Counted from the first letter of the stretch, positions 32,790 through 43,849 are shown. The stretch is 64,000 bases of DNA from Bedellia somnulentella (GCA_963576735.1 OY755177.1:17608001-17672000); one strand, 5' to 3'. The notes: generated by a model from the sequence alone, not told the origin. Numbers and translations are program-made.

Positions 32790-33064
32790 GCTGGGTAGTG
32801 CCGGCTTAGAATTTGCTGTGTAGTGCCGGCTTAGAATAGCACTACCCCATTTCTTCCGGTGGGTGTGCGTAAGAGGCGACTTACGGTATTGGGGCTTTTA
32901 GGGATTTTTGGGCGATGCGGTTAGAGACCCATCACTAAAAACCTTTATTTTTACCATCTTTTCCCCACTCAATCTCGAAAAGTGGCTGAGGAATTTATAA
33001 TTCCTTAGCTCTGGTTACCCCTTCTAGGGAAATATAGCCGTGAGCATATGTATGTATGTATGTA
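32790..33064 (+). repeat. SINE A, full length with doubled 5' head
   Basis: The head GTAGTGCCGGCTTAGAAT occurs twice, at about 32795 and 32820, before a normal body and a (TATG)n tail. Duplicated 5' ends can arise by template jumping during reverse transcription. Confidence 0.9.
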
Positions 33065-33074
33065 TTTTGTTAAT

Positions 33075-33200
33075 GCAGTACAAAAATAGCTTAGTGATTA
33101 AAACATCTCATCAGCTTCTTATTCAGAGAAGCGTCGTCGTTTCGATCTCCTATTCGAGCTGTATGCCTACAGCAATGTGTCCTTTCTAAAGTCATATGTA
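33075..33200 (+). repeat. SINE B-like tRNA head, truncated
   Basis: AGCTTAGTGATTAAAACATC resembles an A box and CGTTTCGATCTCC a B box. It then follows SINE B (GCCTACAGCAATGTGTC, CTTTCTAAAGTCATATGT) and stops at the Helitron end. Confidence 0.6.
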
Positions 33201-33203
33201 ACA

Positions 33204-34260
33204 CTAGTGGATCGGGCCCAGCTTCGCACGGGTAGCGTAGTTTTAAAAATATCTGAGGTTTCTTCAATCACTGCTCAACCTTTGTGAAATTTAGCGCCAC
33301 TTATAGCACTCACACTCACACTGTAGTTAATTTACCATGGTTGTTAACGGTGAGGGAAAACATCGTGAGGAAACCCACATGGCTGAGTTGTACTTAGTCA
33401 TGTGACAGTGTATTCGTACAAAACGGCGATAGGCCTGCCCCCTATCACGTGAGTACACTGTCCATGCAAAACGTGGGTACTCTGAACACCAGGTGACAGT
33501 CACGTGATGTTCAGAAGTATTAGTACCTCTGCCAACCCCTTCGGGGATATTCGGCGTTAACGTTTATTTGTAACGTTTATGTGTTATAGCACTCCTTAAT
33601 AGTTTAGCTTTGTGATTGTGAAAGCGCTTTAATGAACGGTTCAGTATCTCCGAAAATAAAACCATGCAAACAAACAATCAGAGTTACAAACTTTACATAC
33701 ATACAGGAAGTATATTTATACTCCCGGCTAACTTTTGCGCACGCAACCATAACTAAAAAAATATCCTTATAGCATTCACGTGTGACGACAGGGCTCGATA
33801 GCTTATTTCATGTATAAGTTTGGTTATTCTATACCGATTTCTATGATTCTTTTTTTATTGAATAGGTAAATGAGAGATGAATGAGTGAACTATAAACGTA
33901 AGAGTAAACAAATATAATCAGAATGCTCCGAACTGCTAAGCTATCAGGAATTACACGTGTTATTATGAGTCAACCATAAAAGATAGACATATGCTGCAGA
34001 AGGATATTTTTTAGAAAATTATATGATAATATTTCCGTCATTCATGATTTCTATGTAACTTTAACCACTAAAGCTGCACACGCGACGGAAGCTTAAAAAA
34101 TGGAGTAACTTCCCACGTTTTCCCAAATTTTCCCAAAATTCCCCTTCACAACTCTGCTGAAAAGTACACTATAACCTGCCCAGGAGTATGAAGAATAATT
34201 CTACCAAGTTTCGTTAAAATCCGTCGAGTAGTTTTTATTTCCATAAGGAACATACAAACC

Positions 34261-34324
<64 letters not shown>

Positions 34325-34445
34325 AAAATTTTACTGATTGCATTTTCGGCATCAGTATCGATCACTAATCACCCCCTGATAGTTATTTTGAAAATATATT
34401 TAATGTACAGAAATGACCTTTCTACAGATTTATTATAAGTATAGA
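33204..34445 (-). mobile_element. Non-autonomous Helitron, copy 2, with nested SINE B
   Basis: Inverted relative to copy 1. The minus-strand 5' end TCTATACTTATAATAAATCT is at 34445 and the 3' CTAG at 33204, with flanking A and T as expected. The microsatellite (about 34258-34325) and the TTTTAACGAAACTTGG block match copy 1. A SINE B with target duplication interrupts it at 33312-33583. Frames reading SVCLSVC are microsatellite translations. Confidence 0.83.
33312..33583 (+). repeat. SINE B with 11-bp target duplication inside Helitron
   Basis: Flanked by TTATAGCACTC at 33301-33311 and 33584-33594. The body runs from TTTACCATGGTTGTTAACGG to CGGCGTTAACGTTTATTTG. It is 5' truncated, missing the tRNA head. 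The TSD proves retrotransposition into an existing Helitron copy, so the SINE is the younger. Confidence 0.9.
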
Positions 34446-34570
34446 TAACATAAACGTTCACACCGTTTATCCCCAAAGGAGTTGGCAGAGGTATCAATAC
34501 TTCTGAACATCACGTGACAGCGCCACCTAGTGTCCAAAGTAGGTACCCACGTTTTGCTCAAACAGTGAAC
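34446..34570 (-). repeat. SINE B 3' half
   Basis: CGTTCACACCGTTTATCCCC, TTGGCAGAGGTATCAATAC and GCGCCACCTAGTGTCCAAAG. The GCGCCACCTAGTGTCC variant defines a subgroup also seen at 48030. Confidence 0.85.
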
Positions 34571-34584
34571 TGTGTGAGAAAAAC

Positions 34585-34895
34585 ATATGTAACATAACAT
34601 AACATAACATAAACGTTCACGCCGAATATCCCCGAAGGGGTTGGCAGAGGTACTAATACTTCTGAACATCACGTGACTTTGTCACCTGGTGTTCAGAGTA
34701 CCCACGTTTTGCATGGACAGTGTACTCACGTGATAGGGGGCAGGCCTATCGCCGTTTTGTACGAATACACTGTCACATGACTAAGTACAACTCAGCCATG
34801 TGGGTTTCCTCACGATGTTTTCCCTCACCGTTAACAACCATGATAAATTAACCACACATATGTCTTTAGAAAAGACAAATTGGTGTAGGCCCATA
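34585..34895 (-). repeat. SINE B body with (AACAT)n tail
   Basis: It begins in ACATAACATAACATAACATA and the body is nearly consensus: CGAATATCCCCGAAGGGG, CTCACGTGATAGGGGGCAGG, CACATGACTAAGTACAACTC, to AAATTGGTGTAGGCCC. The tRNA head is missing. Confidence 0.92.
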
Positions 34896-34896
34896 T

Positions 34897-35135
34897 AACA
34901 TATGTGTGGTTAATTTATCTAAGTTGTTTTCGGTGAGGGATAATATCATGAGGAAACCCACATCACTGAGTTGTACTTAGTCACGTGACGGTATATTCGT
35001 ACAAAACGGCGATAGGCCTGCCCCATATCACGTGAGTACAATGTGCAAAACGTGGGTACTCTAAACCATGTTCCATGTTCTAAATGAATTACTCGCTGCC
35101 AGCCCTTTCGGGGATATAGTGCGTAAACGTTTGAG
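34897..35135 (+). repeat. SINE B body, opposite orientation
   Basis: ACATATGTGTGGTTAATTTA, GCGATAGGCCTGCCCCATAT, CCCTTTCGGGGATATAGTGC. It forms a head-to-head pair with the previous copy. Confidence 0.85.
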
Positions 35136-36204
35136 TCTCTGAGAACTGTTTCTGTGAAAATTATTGTGCCTATTAAAATACTATACTATACTACAAAAAC
35201 TTTTTCACAAATATTGCTTGATACTGTTAGAATAGAAATAGGCCTGCAGTTGGTATAGTCATGTCATGACTATCAACTGTTTTAGGAAAGTAGAATAATT
35301 TTGTTAATCTCGTAGATCAGTTGGTAAAGCAACTATTTTCACATCTTTACTTTGGCATATAAAAATCAAATAAAAAACACCTGCTCAGTTGGGTTAATAA
35401 ATCATAATGTTTTTATAAATTACGGCCCCACTACTTCTTTTTATTTTTAACAAACGGCTTTAAACTAGTTTAGATAAAAACATACAAAAACTATTGTCTC
35501 TTTAATATTATTTCCATGAGCCGACCCTATTGGCAAACAGTAGCAGGTGAGAAGTAGTAATTTTATGTAGCTTGGTCAGCAGACTTCAGTCGTATAAAAT
35601 TATAAAGCAAGCTCGCTTTTCTATACAATGTATTTGAGCACCATCTGTTCTTAATGGACTTGACACATAAAATTTTATCCTGCAACTTAGTGAAATAAGC
35701 GCTTTATTTAAATCTACTATACAACCTTCTCAGTTTTTATCAAATAGTGCTATTACACCACCTCACATTATATTTGTCACTGGCCGATACGCCGGTTCGT
35801 GAAATAAAAAACAAACAATTAATTCCAAATTTAAACTGCCAACATGGCGGGCGGCAGAAAATTAGTTCACACACGTGTGTTTTATTCGGCCAACATGCGG
35901 TTAAATAAACCTTTGAGTTACAGCCCCCTATTTGCCTTTGACGACATATATGCCTGTTATGTTGCTACTTGAGATCCTACGTGAAATTCCAACGCAAACA
36001 TGGCGTGTTCAACATTACAGTAAATAAACCTTTGAACGGTAATTACACCTTACAACATATTTGGTAGTGCTTCGATGTTTGGTTCAGAATTATAGTGTTT
36101 GTTTTGTGAGATTGATATTGCGCGGGAAATGAGCAATATGGGTGTAAGTAACTTTCAAGGCAATATATAGAGGATCTAAATTAAATTACGATAAGCTTTA
36201 AGGT
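35136..36204. other. About 1 kb with no clear feature
   Basis: A weak tRNA-like word (CGTAGATCAGTTGGTAAAGC) is near 35313. The words AACATGGCG(G/T)G recur near 35842 and 35999, each followed by AAATAAACCTTTGA. No gene is supported. Confidence 0.35.
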
Positions 36205-36213
36205 GTAAAGAAA

Positions 36214-36466
36214 CATACATACATACATACATATACTCACGGCTATAAATCCCTAGATGGGGTAGCCAGAGCTAAGGAATTAGAAATTCCTCAGCCACGT
36301 TTTGAAAGTTAAGTGGGGAAAAGATGGTGAGATAAAGGTTGTTGGTGATGGGTCTCCAACCGCATCGCCCAAATATCCCTTAAAAGCCCCATACCGTTAG
36401 TCGCCTCTTACGTACACCCACCGGAAGAAATGGGATAGTGCTATTCTAAGCCGACACTACACAGCA
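36214..36466 (-). repeat. SINE A, full length, 9-bp target duplication
   Basis: GTAAAGAAA occurs at 36205-36213 and 36467-36475. The body is near consensus. Confidence 0.93.
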
Positions 36467-36552
36467 GTAAAGAAAAGACATCCATATGCGTTATATTGCA
36501 AAGCGGTTATATTTCTATTTAAAAAAAAACTGAAATTGTTTAGGGTCTAAGA

Positions 36553-36785
36553 TGAAAGATAGATAGATAGATAAAACATTTATTTCCACAACTAAGACAC
36601 ACAAATTATAACAGCATAATCACATACATTACAAAAACAAAAGAACATTACAACACCAATTTTGTGTGTCACAGCAATGAAAATGGGATCCAACTCAGCG
36701 TTGAAATTGGCTTTACGCAAAACACTGATTTTCAGTTGTTTCCCTGGGCGGCATTGGTGGCACCATTTAGCAAAGACTAACATTT
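36553..36785 (-). repeat. LINE 3' end with (ATCT)n tail, copy 2
   Basis: The same 3' UTR as 20925-21165, here with TTTGCTAAATGGTGCCACCA upstream and a clean GATAGATAGATAGATA tail on the plus strand. Confidence 0.72.
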
Positions 36786-37399
36786 AAATTCCTGGGTAAA
36801 AGTGGCAAAAATAGTATTTCCTCTCCATATTATTTAACTGCTAGATAAAAGATTGTAATTAAAAGTACTTGTTGAATAAAATCTATCATAAGAAATATTA
36901 ACAGCTTTAAAACGACAGAGGATACAATGTTTCTATCTACAGTTTGCGCAAAGCGAATCTTTTCTTACAAACTGCTTGCCATTTGATACTACAAAGGGAG
37001 GACATATTTATGAAATCGTTTTTTTTCCTTTTTATCAAAATTTAATTACGCAGCTAATAAAAAGAAACATTATATAGATTTTTATTTAAATATACATAAA
37101 TTTCCTCCCGCTATTAGTTCCCTCGATTGTCTCTTTTACGATCCTGGCCTGAGCCATAATTAACTCAATAATTCACTGAATATTTATTGATATTTACAAA
37201 ATTTATAGTTTCGTGGTTCCGTCAGTCCCGGCTTCTATCTGAGAAGTAGACTTTAAGAATGCCAACCACCAAAAAAGTAAAAATAGATGGCGTAAAATAA
37301 AAGTGCAGTGGGTAAAACAAAATAGTAGTAGTGGGTGGGGCACAAACCCAACCAAAGAAACTCAAAGTATCTATCTAGTTTCTTGGTTTGGAGACAAAT
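36786..37399. other. Mostly unassigned
   Basis: Only a LINE C-like scrap near 37110-37150 (CGCTATTAGTTCCCTCGATT, TTACGATCCTGGCC) was noted. Confidence 0.35.
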
Positions 37400-37560
37400 T
37401 ATAGAACAGAATAACAAACTCTTTATTGTACATCACAGATAAAGACATTTTATACATATTATTTCTTTAATAGAAGTACAATTGGCGGTCTTATTGCTTC
37501 AAGCAATCTCTTCCAGTCAAAATTATTTGTGATGAAATAGGGCAATCCAAGAAGACGCGC
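37400..37560 (-). repeat. LINE 3' end
   Basis: The minus strand has GGAAGAGATTGCTTGAAGCA and ATAAGACCGCCAATTGTAC, ending ...ATGTACAATAAAGAGTTTG. This is the same 3' UTR family as 2340-2730. Confidence 0.62.
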
Positions 37561-37977
37561 CCACTTATTTACGTTAACAATTTCAGTGTAAATATCATGC
37601 ATCGCCATGATAGGTCAATATTAGTTTACGAGTATATGGCCAAATATATAAATTAATTAATCGTGAAAGCAATACAGTACCCTTTATTTCACACTACTCA
37701 TAAAAATATTAGAAGAAAGGGTGGGTTGCGTGTTTGTGAATTGAACCACCTATATGTTTGTTAAATGTTTAATAAATTATGCCAATTATTTGCAAAGGAC
37801 CATATCAATATTTTCCCAATAACTCCTGTCTAAACTATTATACCACAGTGTGTATGCACTTTAATAATCATGTTGTATTTTAACAAAGTTACTGATAATA
37901 CCGCACAGCACTCTGTAATGGATTGGACCAGACACGCGGTCGGGAATGCTTTATTCCCTGTATTTGGTTTTAACATA

Positions 37978-38100
37978 TCATAACATAACATAAACGTTCA
38001 CGCCGAATATCCCCGAAGGGGTTGGCAGAGGTACTGATACTTCTGAACATCACGTGACTTTGTCACCTGGTGTTCAGATTACCCACTTTTTGCATGTGGA
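37978..38100 (-). repeat. SINE B 3' half
   Basis: ATAACATAACATAAACGTTC tail, CGAATATCCCCGAAGGGGTT, TCACGTGACTTTGTCACCTG. It ends after CCACTTTTTGCATG. Confidence 0.88.
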
Positions 38101-38309
38101 ATAATGTGTATATATTTTTAAATGTAAAAAAAAAGAAAAGAAAAGAGAGATTTTTATTTGTTGCTGACTATCAAAAAAATACACAGAACATATACAGAAA
38201 TTACAAAACAGTACAAAATTGATTTTAAAAAGTAAAATAAACAAAATAAAACAAACAAATATAACAAAAATTGGTCATGGCTTACGTCAGCAACAAAAGA
38301 GCACCTATG

Positions 38310-38465
38310 TACATAAGTATCTATAAGGGGTAGCAAGAGTTTCGGTGCTAAATAGTCATCGGTCACATTTGGAATCGAATAGGGGACAAGATGTTAGAAA
38401 CAAAGTATTTTTGGTGATGGGTTTCCAACCACATCGCTCAAATACCCTTAGTCGCCTCATATCCC
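38310..38465 (-). repeat. SINE A, diverged
   Basis: AAGGGGTAGCAAGAGTTTCG, GGTCACATTTGGAAT, TTTTGGTGATGGGTTTCCAA and AGTCGCCTCATA. Ends degraded. Confidence 0.68.
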
Positions 38466-38850
38466 TAGTGACATTCTAGATTTGATAGAGAATTGTAGAT
38501 AATTTAATAAATTAATTCAATTATGTATATGGAGGACAGTATCAATATTTTCCCAACATCTCCTGTCTACTACTATACTATACTGTCTACTATACCACAG
38601 TTTGTATGCACTTAAATAACCATGTTATATTTTAACAAAGTTAGTGATAATACCGCACAGCACTTTGTAATGGAGTTGAACCAGACCCGCGGTCGGGAAT
38701 GCTTTATTCCTGTATTTGGTTTTAACATGAGGCACTATTCTACTTATTACTCGAACTATGTGTCTAAGTTTAGTATAGATTTTTTAAGTTATTTGCATTA
38801 TAGTGGATTGAGCGTGAAAAAATAATACACTTTGCCAAATATAAATACAA

Positions 38851-39098
38851 CATACATACATATACTCACGGCTATAAATCACTAAAAGGGGTAGCCAGAG
38901 CTGAGAAATTAGAAATTTCTCAGCCACTTTTGGAAGTCGAGTGGGGAAAAGATGGTAGAATAAAGGTTGTTGGTGATGGGTCTCCAACCGCATCGCCCAA
39001 AAATCCCTTAAAAAGCCCCAATACCGTTAGTCGCCTCTTACGTACACCCACCGGAAGAAATGGGGTAGTGCTATTCTAAGCCGACACTACACAGCATA
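38851..39098 (-). repeat. SINE A, full length, 10-bp target duplication
   Basis: ATAAATACAA lies at 38841-38850 and 39099-39108. Near consensus throughout. Confidence 0.94.
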
Positions 39099-39108
39099 AT
39101 AAATACAA

Positions 39109-39359
39109 AATTGTATTAAATTATTATTAAAGGTTATCGAAAAGACGCGTATATTAATTTATCCTTTAACTTATAGTCTGGTACAACAATAATAGGATAA
39201 TGGGCAGGAAATTTTAAAATAAGTTTTTAACTTTTTCATTAAAAAGTATCTGTTCAAGTACTCTGTATTGATTAAATATCTTACGCTGCTTACATCATAT
39301 AGAGTGCCTCAGGGGAACGGTTTCACATATTCACCGCAAGCGTTTATTTCTTTTATAAA
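39109..39359. other. No feature recognised
   Basis: AT-rich sequence with no supported gene or repeat. Confidence 0.4.
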
Positions 39360-39546
39360 TACACATGTTTAGTTCACACGGAGAGGATGGACGACAGTAA
39401 ATTGGTGAAAGACATCTATAGAGGTAAATCGGAAGATAATGTTAGTAAAAGACGACCGCTGAATCATTTAGACCAAATAGAGAGTGTTCTCAAAAAGGCA
39501 GGCGACCGAAGTATCAAGAATAAAATAGCATTTCATCAAGAGCAAT
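39360..39546 (+). pseudogene. LINE C ORF fragment
   Basis: The frame reads HTERMDDSKLVKDIYRGKSE, then LNHLDQIESVLKKAGDRSIK, a stretch that overlaps the end of the window fragment (ERMDD) and continues to the LLKKA/NKRAC region of the other copies. It stops where SINE B begins. The first in-frame ATG at 39387 is internal, so this is not a gene start. Confidence 0.75.
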
Positions 39547-39795
39547 GTGTGGTTAATTTATCATGGTTGTTAACGGTGAGGGAAAACATCGTGAGGAAAC
39601 CCACATGGCTGAGTTGTACTCATGTGACAGTGTATTCGAACAAAACGGCGATAGGCCTGCCCCCTATCACGTGAGTACACTGTCCATGCAAAACGTGGGT
39701 ACTCTGAACACCAGGTGACAAAGTCACGTGAAGTACCTCTGCCAACCCCTTCGGCGATATTCGGCGTGAACGTTTATGTTATGTTATGTTATGTT
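39547..39795 (+). repeat. SINE B body
   Basis: TGGTTAATTTATCATGGTTG to CGGCGTGAACGTTTATGTTA with an (ATGTT)n tail. There is a small deletion between GTCACGTGA and AGTACCTCTG, so one of the usual words is lost. Confidence 0.92.
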
Positions 39796-40357
39796 CATCA
39801 AAAGATTTTACTATCAATTTGATAGTAAAATCTCTGAACAGTTCTATGAGAATCGGTCCACAATTTAGGTTCCCAAATTGTACGTCTAAATTGAAGCTTA
39901 CGAGTATAACGTGAACCACCGGCATTATCTTTCGTAATGCGCAACATGATCTGGTATTATGAAAATGTTTACTTTGATATGACATATTCTTATTTATTTA
40001 TTTACTACCGATTGTCAACAGAGAAAATAGCAAACAATCTTAGAGAAAACTTGAATTTAAGTGACGCATATTCACTAAATGCGCCAATCATAGGCTAATC
40101 GATCATTCATTTAAAAATTTAAATCAAAACATTTCTAACATTATATATATTATTAATTAAAGAATGATTAGTAAAAAACTAAATTGGTTATTTATATAAG
40201 AATATAATAATTAAATTTAAAAAATATAACTCAATTTAACGAATAATCAATTATGCTAATTACAATAATTACATATTCTTCTCTAATAAGCATAATTAAG
40301 TAAAATGTTTGAACCAAGAACATACATGACATAACATTCTGGTACCACAAGTTCCTG
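39796..40357. other. No feature recognised
   Basis: AT-rich DNA. Confidence 0.4.
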
Positions 40358-40562
40358 TTACTCTGTAGTGACGGCTTAAAATAGCAATAACGAATTTCTT
40401 ACCGCGACTGGCGAAAAGATTGTAAAATAAATGTTGTTGGGTATGGGTCTCCAAACGCATCACCAAAAAATCGCTTTAAAATCCCTTATACCTTAATTTA
40501 CCTTTTTCGAATACCCACGGGAAGAAATGTGGTAGTGCTATTCTAAGCCTACACTACACAGC
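40358..40562 (-). repeat. SINE A, internally rearranged
   Basis: The right part is standard (GGGTCTCCAAACGCATCACC to CTACACTACACAGC). The left edge carries a second, opposite piece TGTAGTGACGGCTTAAAATA, so the copy is flanked by inverted heads. Confidence 0.7.
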
Positions 40563-40584
40563 TAACAGAAATGATTAATATATA

Positions 40585-40990
40585 CTAGTGGGTAACCCTG
40601 GCGCGACTACGCGCGTTCAATAAAATGAGTTTATTTTGAAATTTTCCCACCAATCACAGCGCAGCTCTTGAATTTCTAGTGAATTTTTCTGATTGGTCGG
40701 TTTGAAAAAAATCCGACCAATCACAGCGCATCTCTGATCGACTAAAGTTTGCGCGCGCTTATGACACTCAAGCAAAGTCTATGGGCCAAAATCGAAACTT
40801 TGAAATTCTGTAACAATTAACTTAATCCAGTTACATCATATGTCTGAATTTCGTGCACACCACGGCCGCGAACTGTACAAAACGATACCTGAACCAAATT
40901 TCTAGCTTAACTCATCGCGTCACAGGCTTCCGGGCAAGAAAGAGGCTTACAGAAATAATATATAAAGATTCGCCACAGTCAGTGGCTCAA
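40585..40990 (-). mobile_element. Helitron-like end and attached sequence
   Basis: The minus-strand terminus reads ...GTCGCGCCAGGGTTACCCACTAGT. Inside are paired words GACCAATCA(C)AGCGCA in both orientations (ATTGGTCGG and CCGACCAATC). The extent is a guess. Confidence 0.5.
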
Positions 40991-41261
40991 ATTCCACGAA
41001 AGTTCATAATTTTAATATTGTTCATTTTATGACGGATGCGAATTCGATTTCGAAATGTACCGGCATAAGTTTTCTTAACAAATAGCTGAGAAAATAATAT
41101 TAGGTGTAAGTTCAGGTGAAAAAACTCATAAAATTACTCTTATTTTCGCCCAGTTTTAATATCTTTCATAGCTCAGCAAACATAAAAGAGGCGTGCCATT
41201 ATTTTACTTTGTGCGTAACGTTTTATTTTAACGTTTCCGTAAAGTTTTTCGTAGTGTTATC

Positions 41262-41475
41262 TTTGAATAGCACTATCCCATTTCTTTCCGCGAGAGACGT
41301 AAAAGGCGACCAAGGGTACAGGGGATATTTTTAAGTGGTTACTGGGCGATGTGGCTGGTTACTCATGACCAACAATCCTATTTTTACGATCTAGGTAGTC
41401 GATGTAGGTCCCCTACAAATTTAGAAAGTGGTAGGGGTATTTCTATTCTAAGGCTCTGACTACTCTATGTTTGTA
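41262..41475 (+). repeat. SINE A, diverged
   Basis: GAATAGCACTATCCCATTTC, AAAAGGCGACCAAGGGTACA, GGGCGATGTGGCTGG and AAGGCTCTGACTAC. Confidence 0.65.
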
Positions 41476-41589
41476 TCGAAACGCAATTAACCTAAAAACG
41501 TAAATCAGAGTGTCTTAAAAAACAAAACACTTAAGTCAATTTCGGACATTGTGAGAGGTTATTTGTGAAACAAAGAATATTTTGTGATC

Positions 41590-42187
41590 TAGATAAGTCA
41601 AAAAGTTTATTCTTCAAAATTAAGTTAAAAACTAACATTTTTTGAAAGTCAAATTTTTTAAATTTATCATTAGTCCGTTGCTTCGGAAGGTGTTCGTAAA
41701 GAGAAGAAGCAACAAAGAAACTCTTTACATACTCATTTTTTCATTTTTTCAAATCATGGTTTGTACAATTTCAGTTTATTAACATGTTTTTACTTTATTA
41801 AAGATTTTCTATGCGACAAAACCAAACGCTAGTTTGACATAATAAAAATAAATTGTCTATCACAAAAAACCAATCACATAACGTGCGAAGAAAAATCCCC
41901 ACCTGACAATTATTCCTGGGAATAACGAGGGAAGATTTGTAGCTTTACGGACACGGTCCCGTGCGCGTTGGGTTATTTTCGTTTAAAAAATCTTGAACAC
42001 TGTAATAAGATTTCTTTAAAAGCATGGCTTTATTGCCTTTTTAAAAGATGCCACAGGCAATTCCAATATGTCAGAAGGAAGTTTGTTGAACATTTTCAGC
42101 GATAGTCCCATAAAGGAGTTACTTACTTTATTAGGTCTCCACTTCGGTACGTTAAGTTTGTCCTTATTTCGAGTGTTAACAGTGAGA
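41590..42187 (-). pseudogene. LINE K, 5'-truncated copy
   Basis: Minus strand: VNTRNKDKLNVPKWR, then VSNSFMGLSLKMFNKLPSDI and LELPVASFKKAIK, matching the C-terminus of LINE K ORF2 at 53430-53600, followed by the same 3' UTR to AAATAAACTTTTTGAC. One change near the end (KAMLLK becomes KPCF) breaks the frame. It shows that LINE K has been active. Confidence 0.9.
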
Positions 42188-42657
42188 TGATAATTATATG
42201 ATACCAACCACATCGCTGAACAAACACTGGCGTTTGTCTTGAGGGAATCAATGAAGGCAAAGTGTTATTTTAAGTGATGAGTCTCCAACCTAATGAGCAA
42301 AAGCTTACTTGACAGATTCCTTAAGTATACTTAAAAAAACGGCTCTTTTATATGTTGTATGACACTAAAGGTAAAAGAAATGACAAACTAACATATACTA
42401 ACGGCCTAAAAAGTGTTCTACTTTAAATTTCACAAGTTGTAAGAAATGTAAATGAAATAATGTTGTAGTACCAGCCGTACCAGTCTATAATAAAAATCCT
42501 CGTTTATTACGTGAAAATTACGTTTAGCTCCCAGAATGTTCGTGACATTAGACGCTATGTAATCTGTAAAACAATTTTGATACGATTGTGGATAAACCAT
42601 GGAGAAATAGACAACATTTGTTTAATAATAATTTTTGAGACAACGGAAAAAACATAG
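42188..42657. other. No feature recognised
   Basis: A SINE A scrap (GATGAGTCTCCAACC) is near 42278. The rest is unassigned. Confidence 0.35.
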
Positions 42658-42948
42658 CTGTGTAGTGTCGGCTTAGAATAGCACTACCCCATTTCTTCCG
42701 GTGGGTGAACGTAAGAGGCGACTAACGGTATTAGGGGATTTTTGGGCGATGCGGATGGAGAATTAACGGCGTGAGTGTATGTATGTATGTATGTATGTAT
42801 GCGGTTGGAGACCCATCACCAACAACCTTTATTTTACCATCTTTTCCCCACACAACTTTCCAAAAGTGGCTGAGGAATTTCTTATTCCTTTGCTCTGGCT
42901 ACCCCTTCTAGGGATTTATAGCCGTGAGTATATGTATGTATGTATGTA
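42658..42948 (+). repeat. SINE A carrying a 38-bp LINE C tail insertion
   Basis: The SINE is complete from GCTGTGTAGTGTCGGCTTAG to the (TATG) tail. At 42761-42798 it is interrupted by AATTAACGGCGTGAGTGTAT plus five (GTAT) units. The SINE words ATGCGGATGGAG (42749-42760) and ATGCGGTTGGAG (42799-42810) flank the insert as a 12-bp duplication with one change. Confidence 0.92.
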
Positions 42949-42964
42949 GAAAAAACATACTATA

Positions 42965-43125
42965 GATTTTTAAACTCACATATCTCCGAAGGGGTTGGCA
43001 GAGGTACTAATACTCTGAACATCATGTGACTTGTCACCTGGTGTTCAGAGTACCCACGTTTTGCTTGGAAAGTGTACCCACGTGATAAGTGGCAGGCCTA
43101 TCGCCGTTTGTACAAACACACTTTT
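42965..43125 (-). repeat. SINE B 3' half
   Basis: CATATCTCCGAAGGGGTTGG, CATGTGACTTGTCACCTGGT, AAGTGGCAGGCCTATCGCCG. Confidence 0.85.
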
Positions 43126-43129
43126 ACCA

Positions 43130-43217
43130 AATTCAAACGTTCACGCCGTAAATCTCCGAAGGTGTTGGCAGAGGTACTAATACTCTGAACATCACGTGAC
43201 ATTGTCACCTGATAAAA
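43130..43217 (-). repeat. SINE B 3' end
   Basis: CAAACGTTCACGCCGTAAAT, GTGTTGGCAGAGGTACTAAT, GAACATCACGTGACATTGTC. It stops at CACCTG where the Helitron end follows. Confidence 0.85.
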
Positions 43218-43257
43218 ATACTCAACACCACCCGTGCGAAGCCGGGGCGGATCACTG
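43218..43257 (+). mobile_element. Helitron 3' terminus
   Basis: CACCCGTGCGAAGCCGGGGC followed by GGATCACTGGT. It belongs to the same group as 32526, with CTGGT for CTAGT. Confidence 0.6.
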
Positions 43258-43515
43258 GTATAAAATATAAGCGAAGAACCTTTTTGATACAGTAAAAATA
43301 TCATCATTCACAGATGCTTTTCTCATGAATCCCTACAATACAGTGCACTTTTCTCCTGCAAGTAGCAGTAAAGGTGTCCCGTGATATATTTTTGCTATTA
43401 GTTTGCTGCCCCGTAACCTTAAAGTAGTGCTGTAATGCTTAAAAGAACGCTAAAAGTTACAAGAAATAAACCTCTTTAGACGCTATCGTAATAAATATTA
43501 GGGTAAATTGTATGG

Positions 43516-43765
43516 CAGTATGTAGTGTCGGCTTAGAATAGCACTACCCCATTTCTTCCGGTGGGTGTACGTAAGAGGCGACTAACGGTATCGGGGCTTT
43601 TAAGGGATTTTTGGGCGATGCGGTTGGAGACCCATCACCAACAACCTTTATTTTACCATCTTTTTCCCACTCAACTTTCCAAACGTGGCTGTGGAATTTC
43701 GAATTCCTTAGCTCTGGCTACCCCCTCTAGGGATTTATAGCCGTGAGTATATGAATGTATGTATA
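43516..43765 (+). repeat. SINE A, full length, 12-bp target duplication
   Basis: TAAATTGTATGG lies at 43504-43515 and 43766-43777. The 5' end starts in CAGTATGTAGTGTCGGC. Confidence 0.94.
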
Positions 43766-43849
43766 TAAATTGTATGGATTTGAAACTGGCTAAGTGTATG
43801 TGTTTAATGCTACACACACCTGCCTACACTGTCTCTCTTTGTTTACGCT

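Larger units (their letters stand above)
37768..38727. repeat. Direct duplication of ~210 bp flanking a SINE B
   Basis: 37768-37978 and 38502-38727 share TATCAATATTTTCCCAA, TATTTTAACAAAGTTA, TGATAATACCGCACAGCAC and CGGTCGGGAATGCTTTATTC in order with a few percent of changes. The first copy is cut by a SINE B tail. The origin of the unit is unknown. The second copy has a 67-codon frame with no signature. Confidence 0.72.

Noticed and set aside
31630..34352. Two open frames encoding (SVCL)n proteins
   Set aside because: They are translations of the (GTCT)n microsatellite inside the two Helitron copies.
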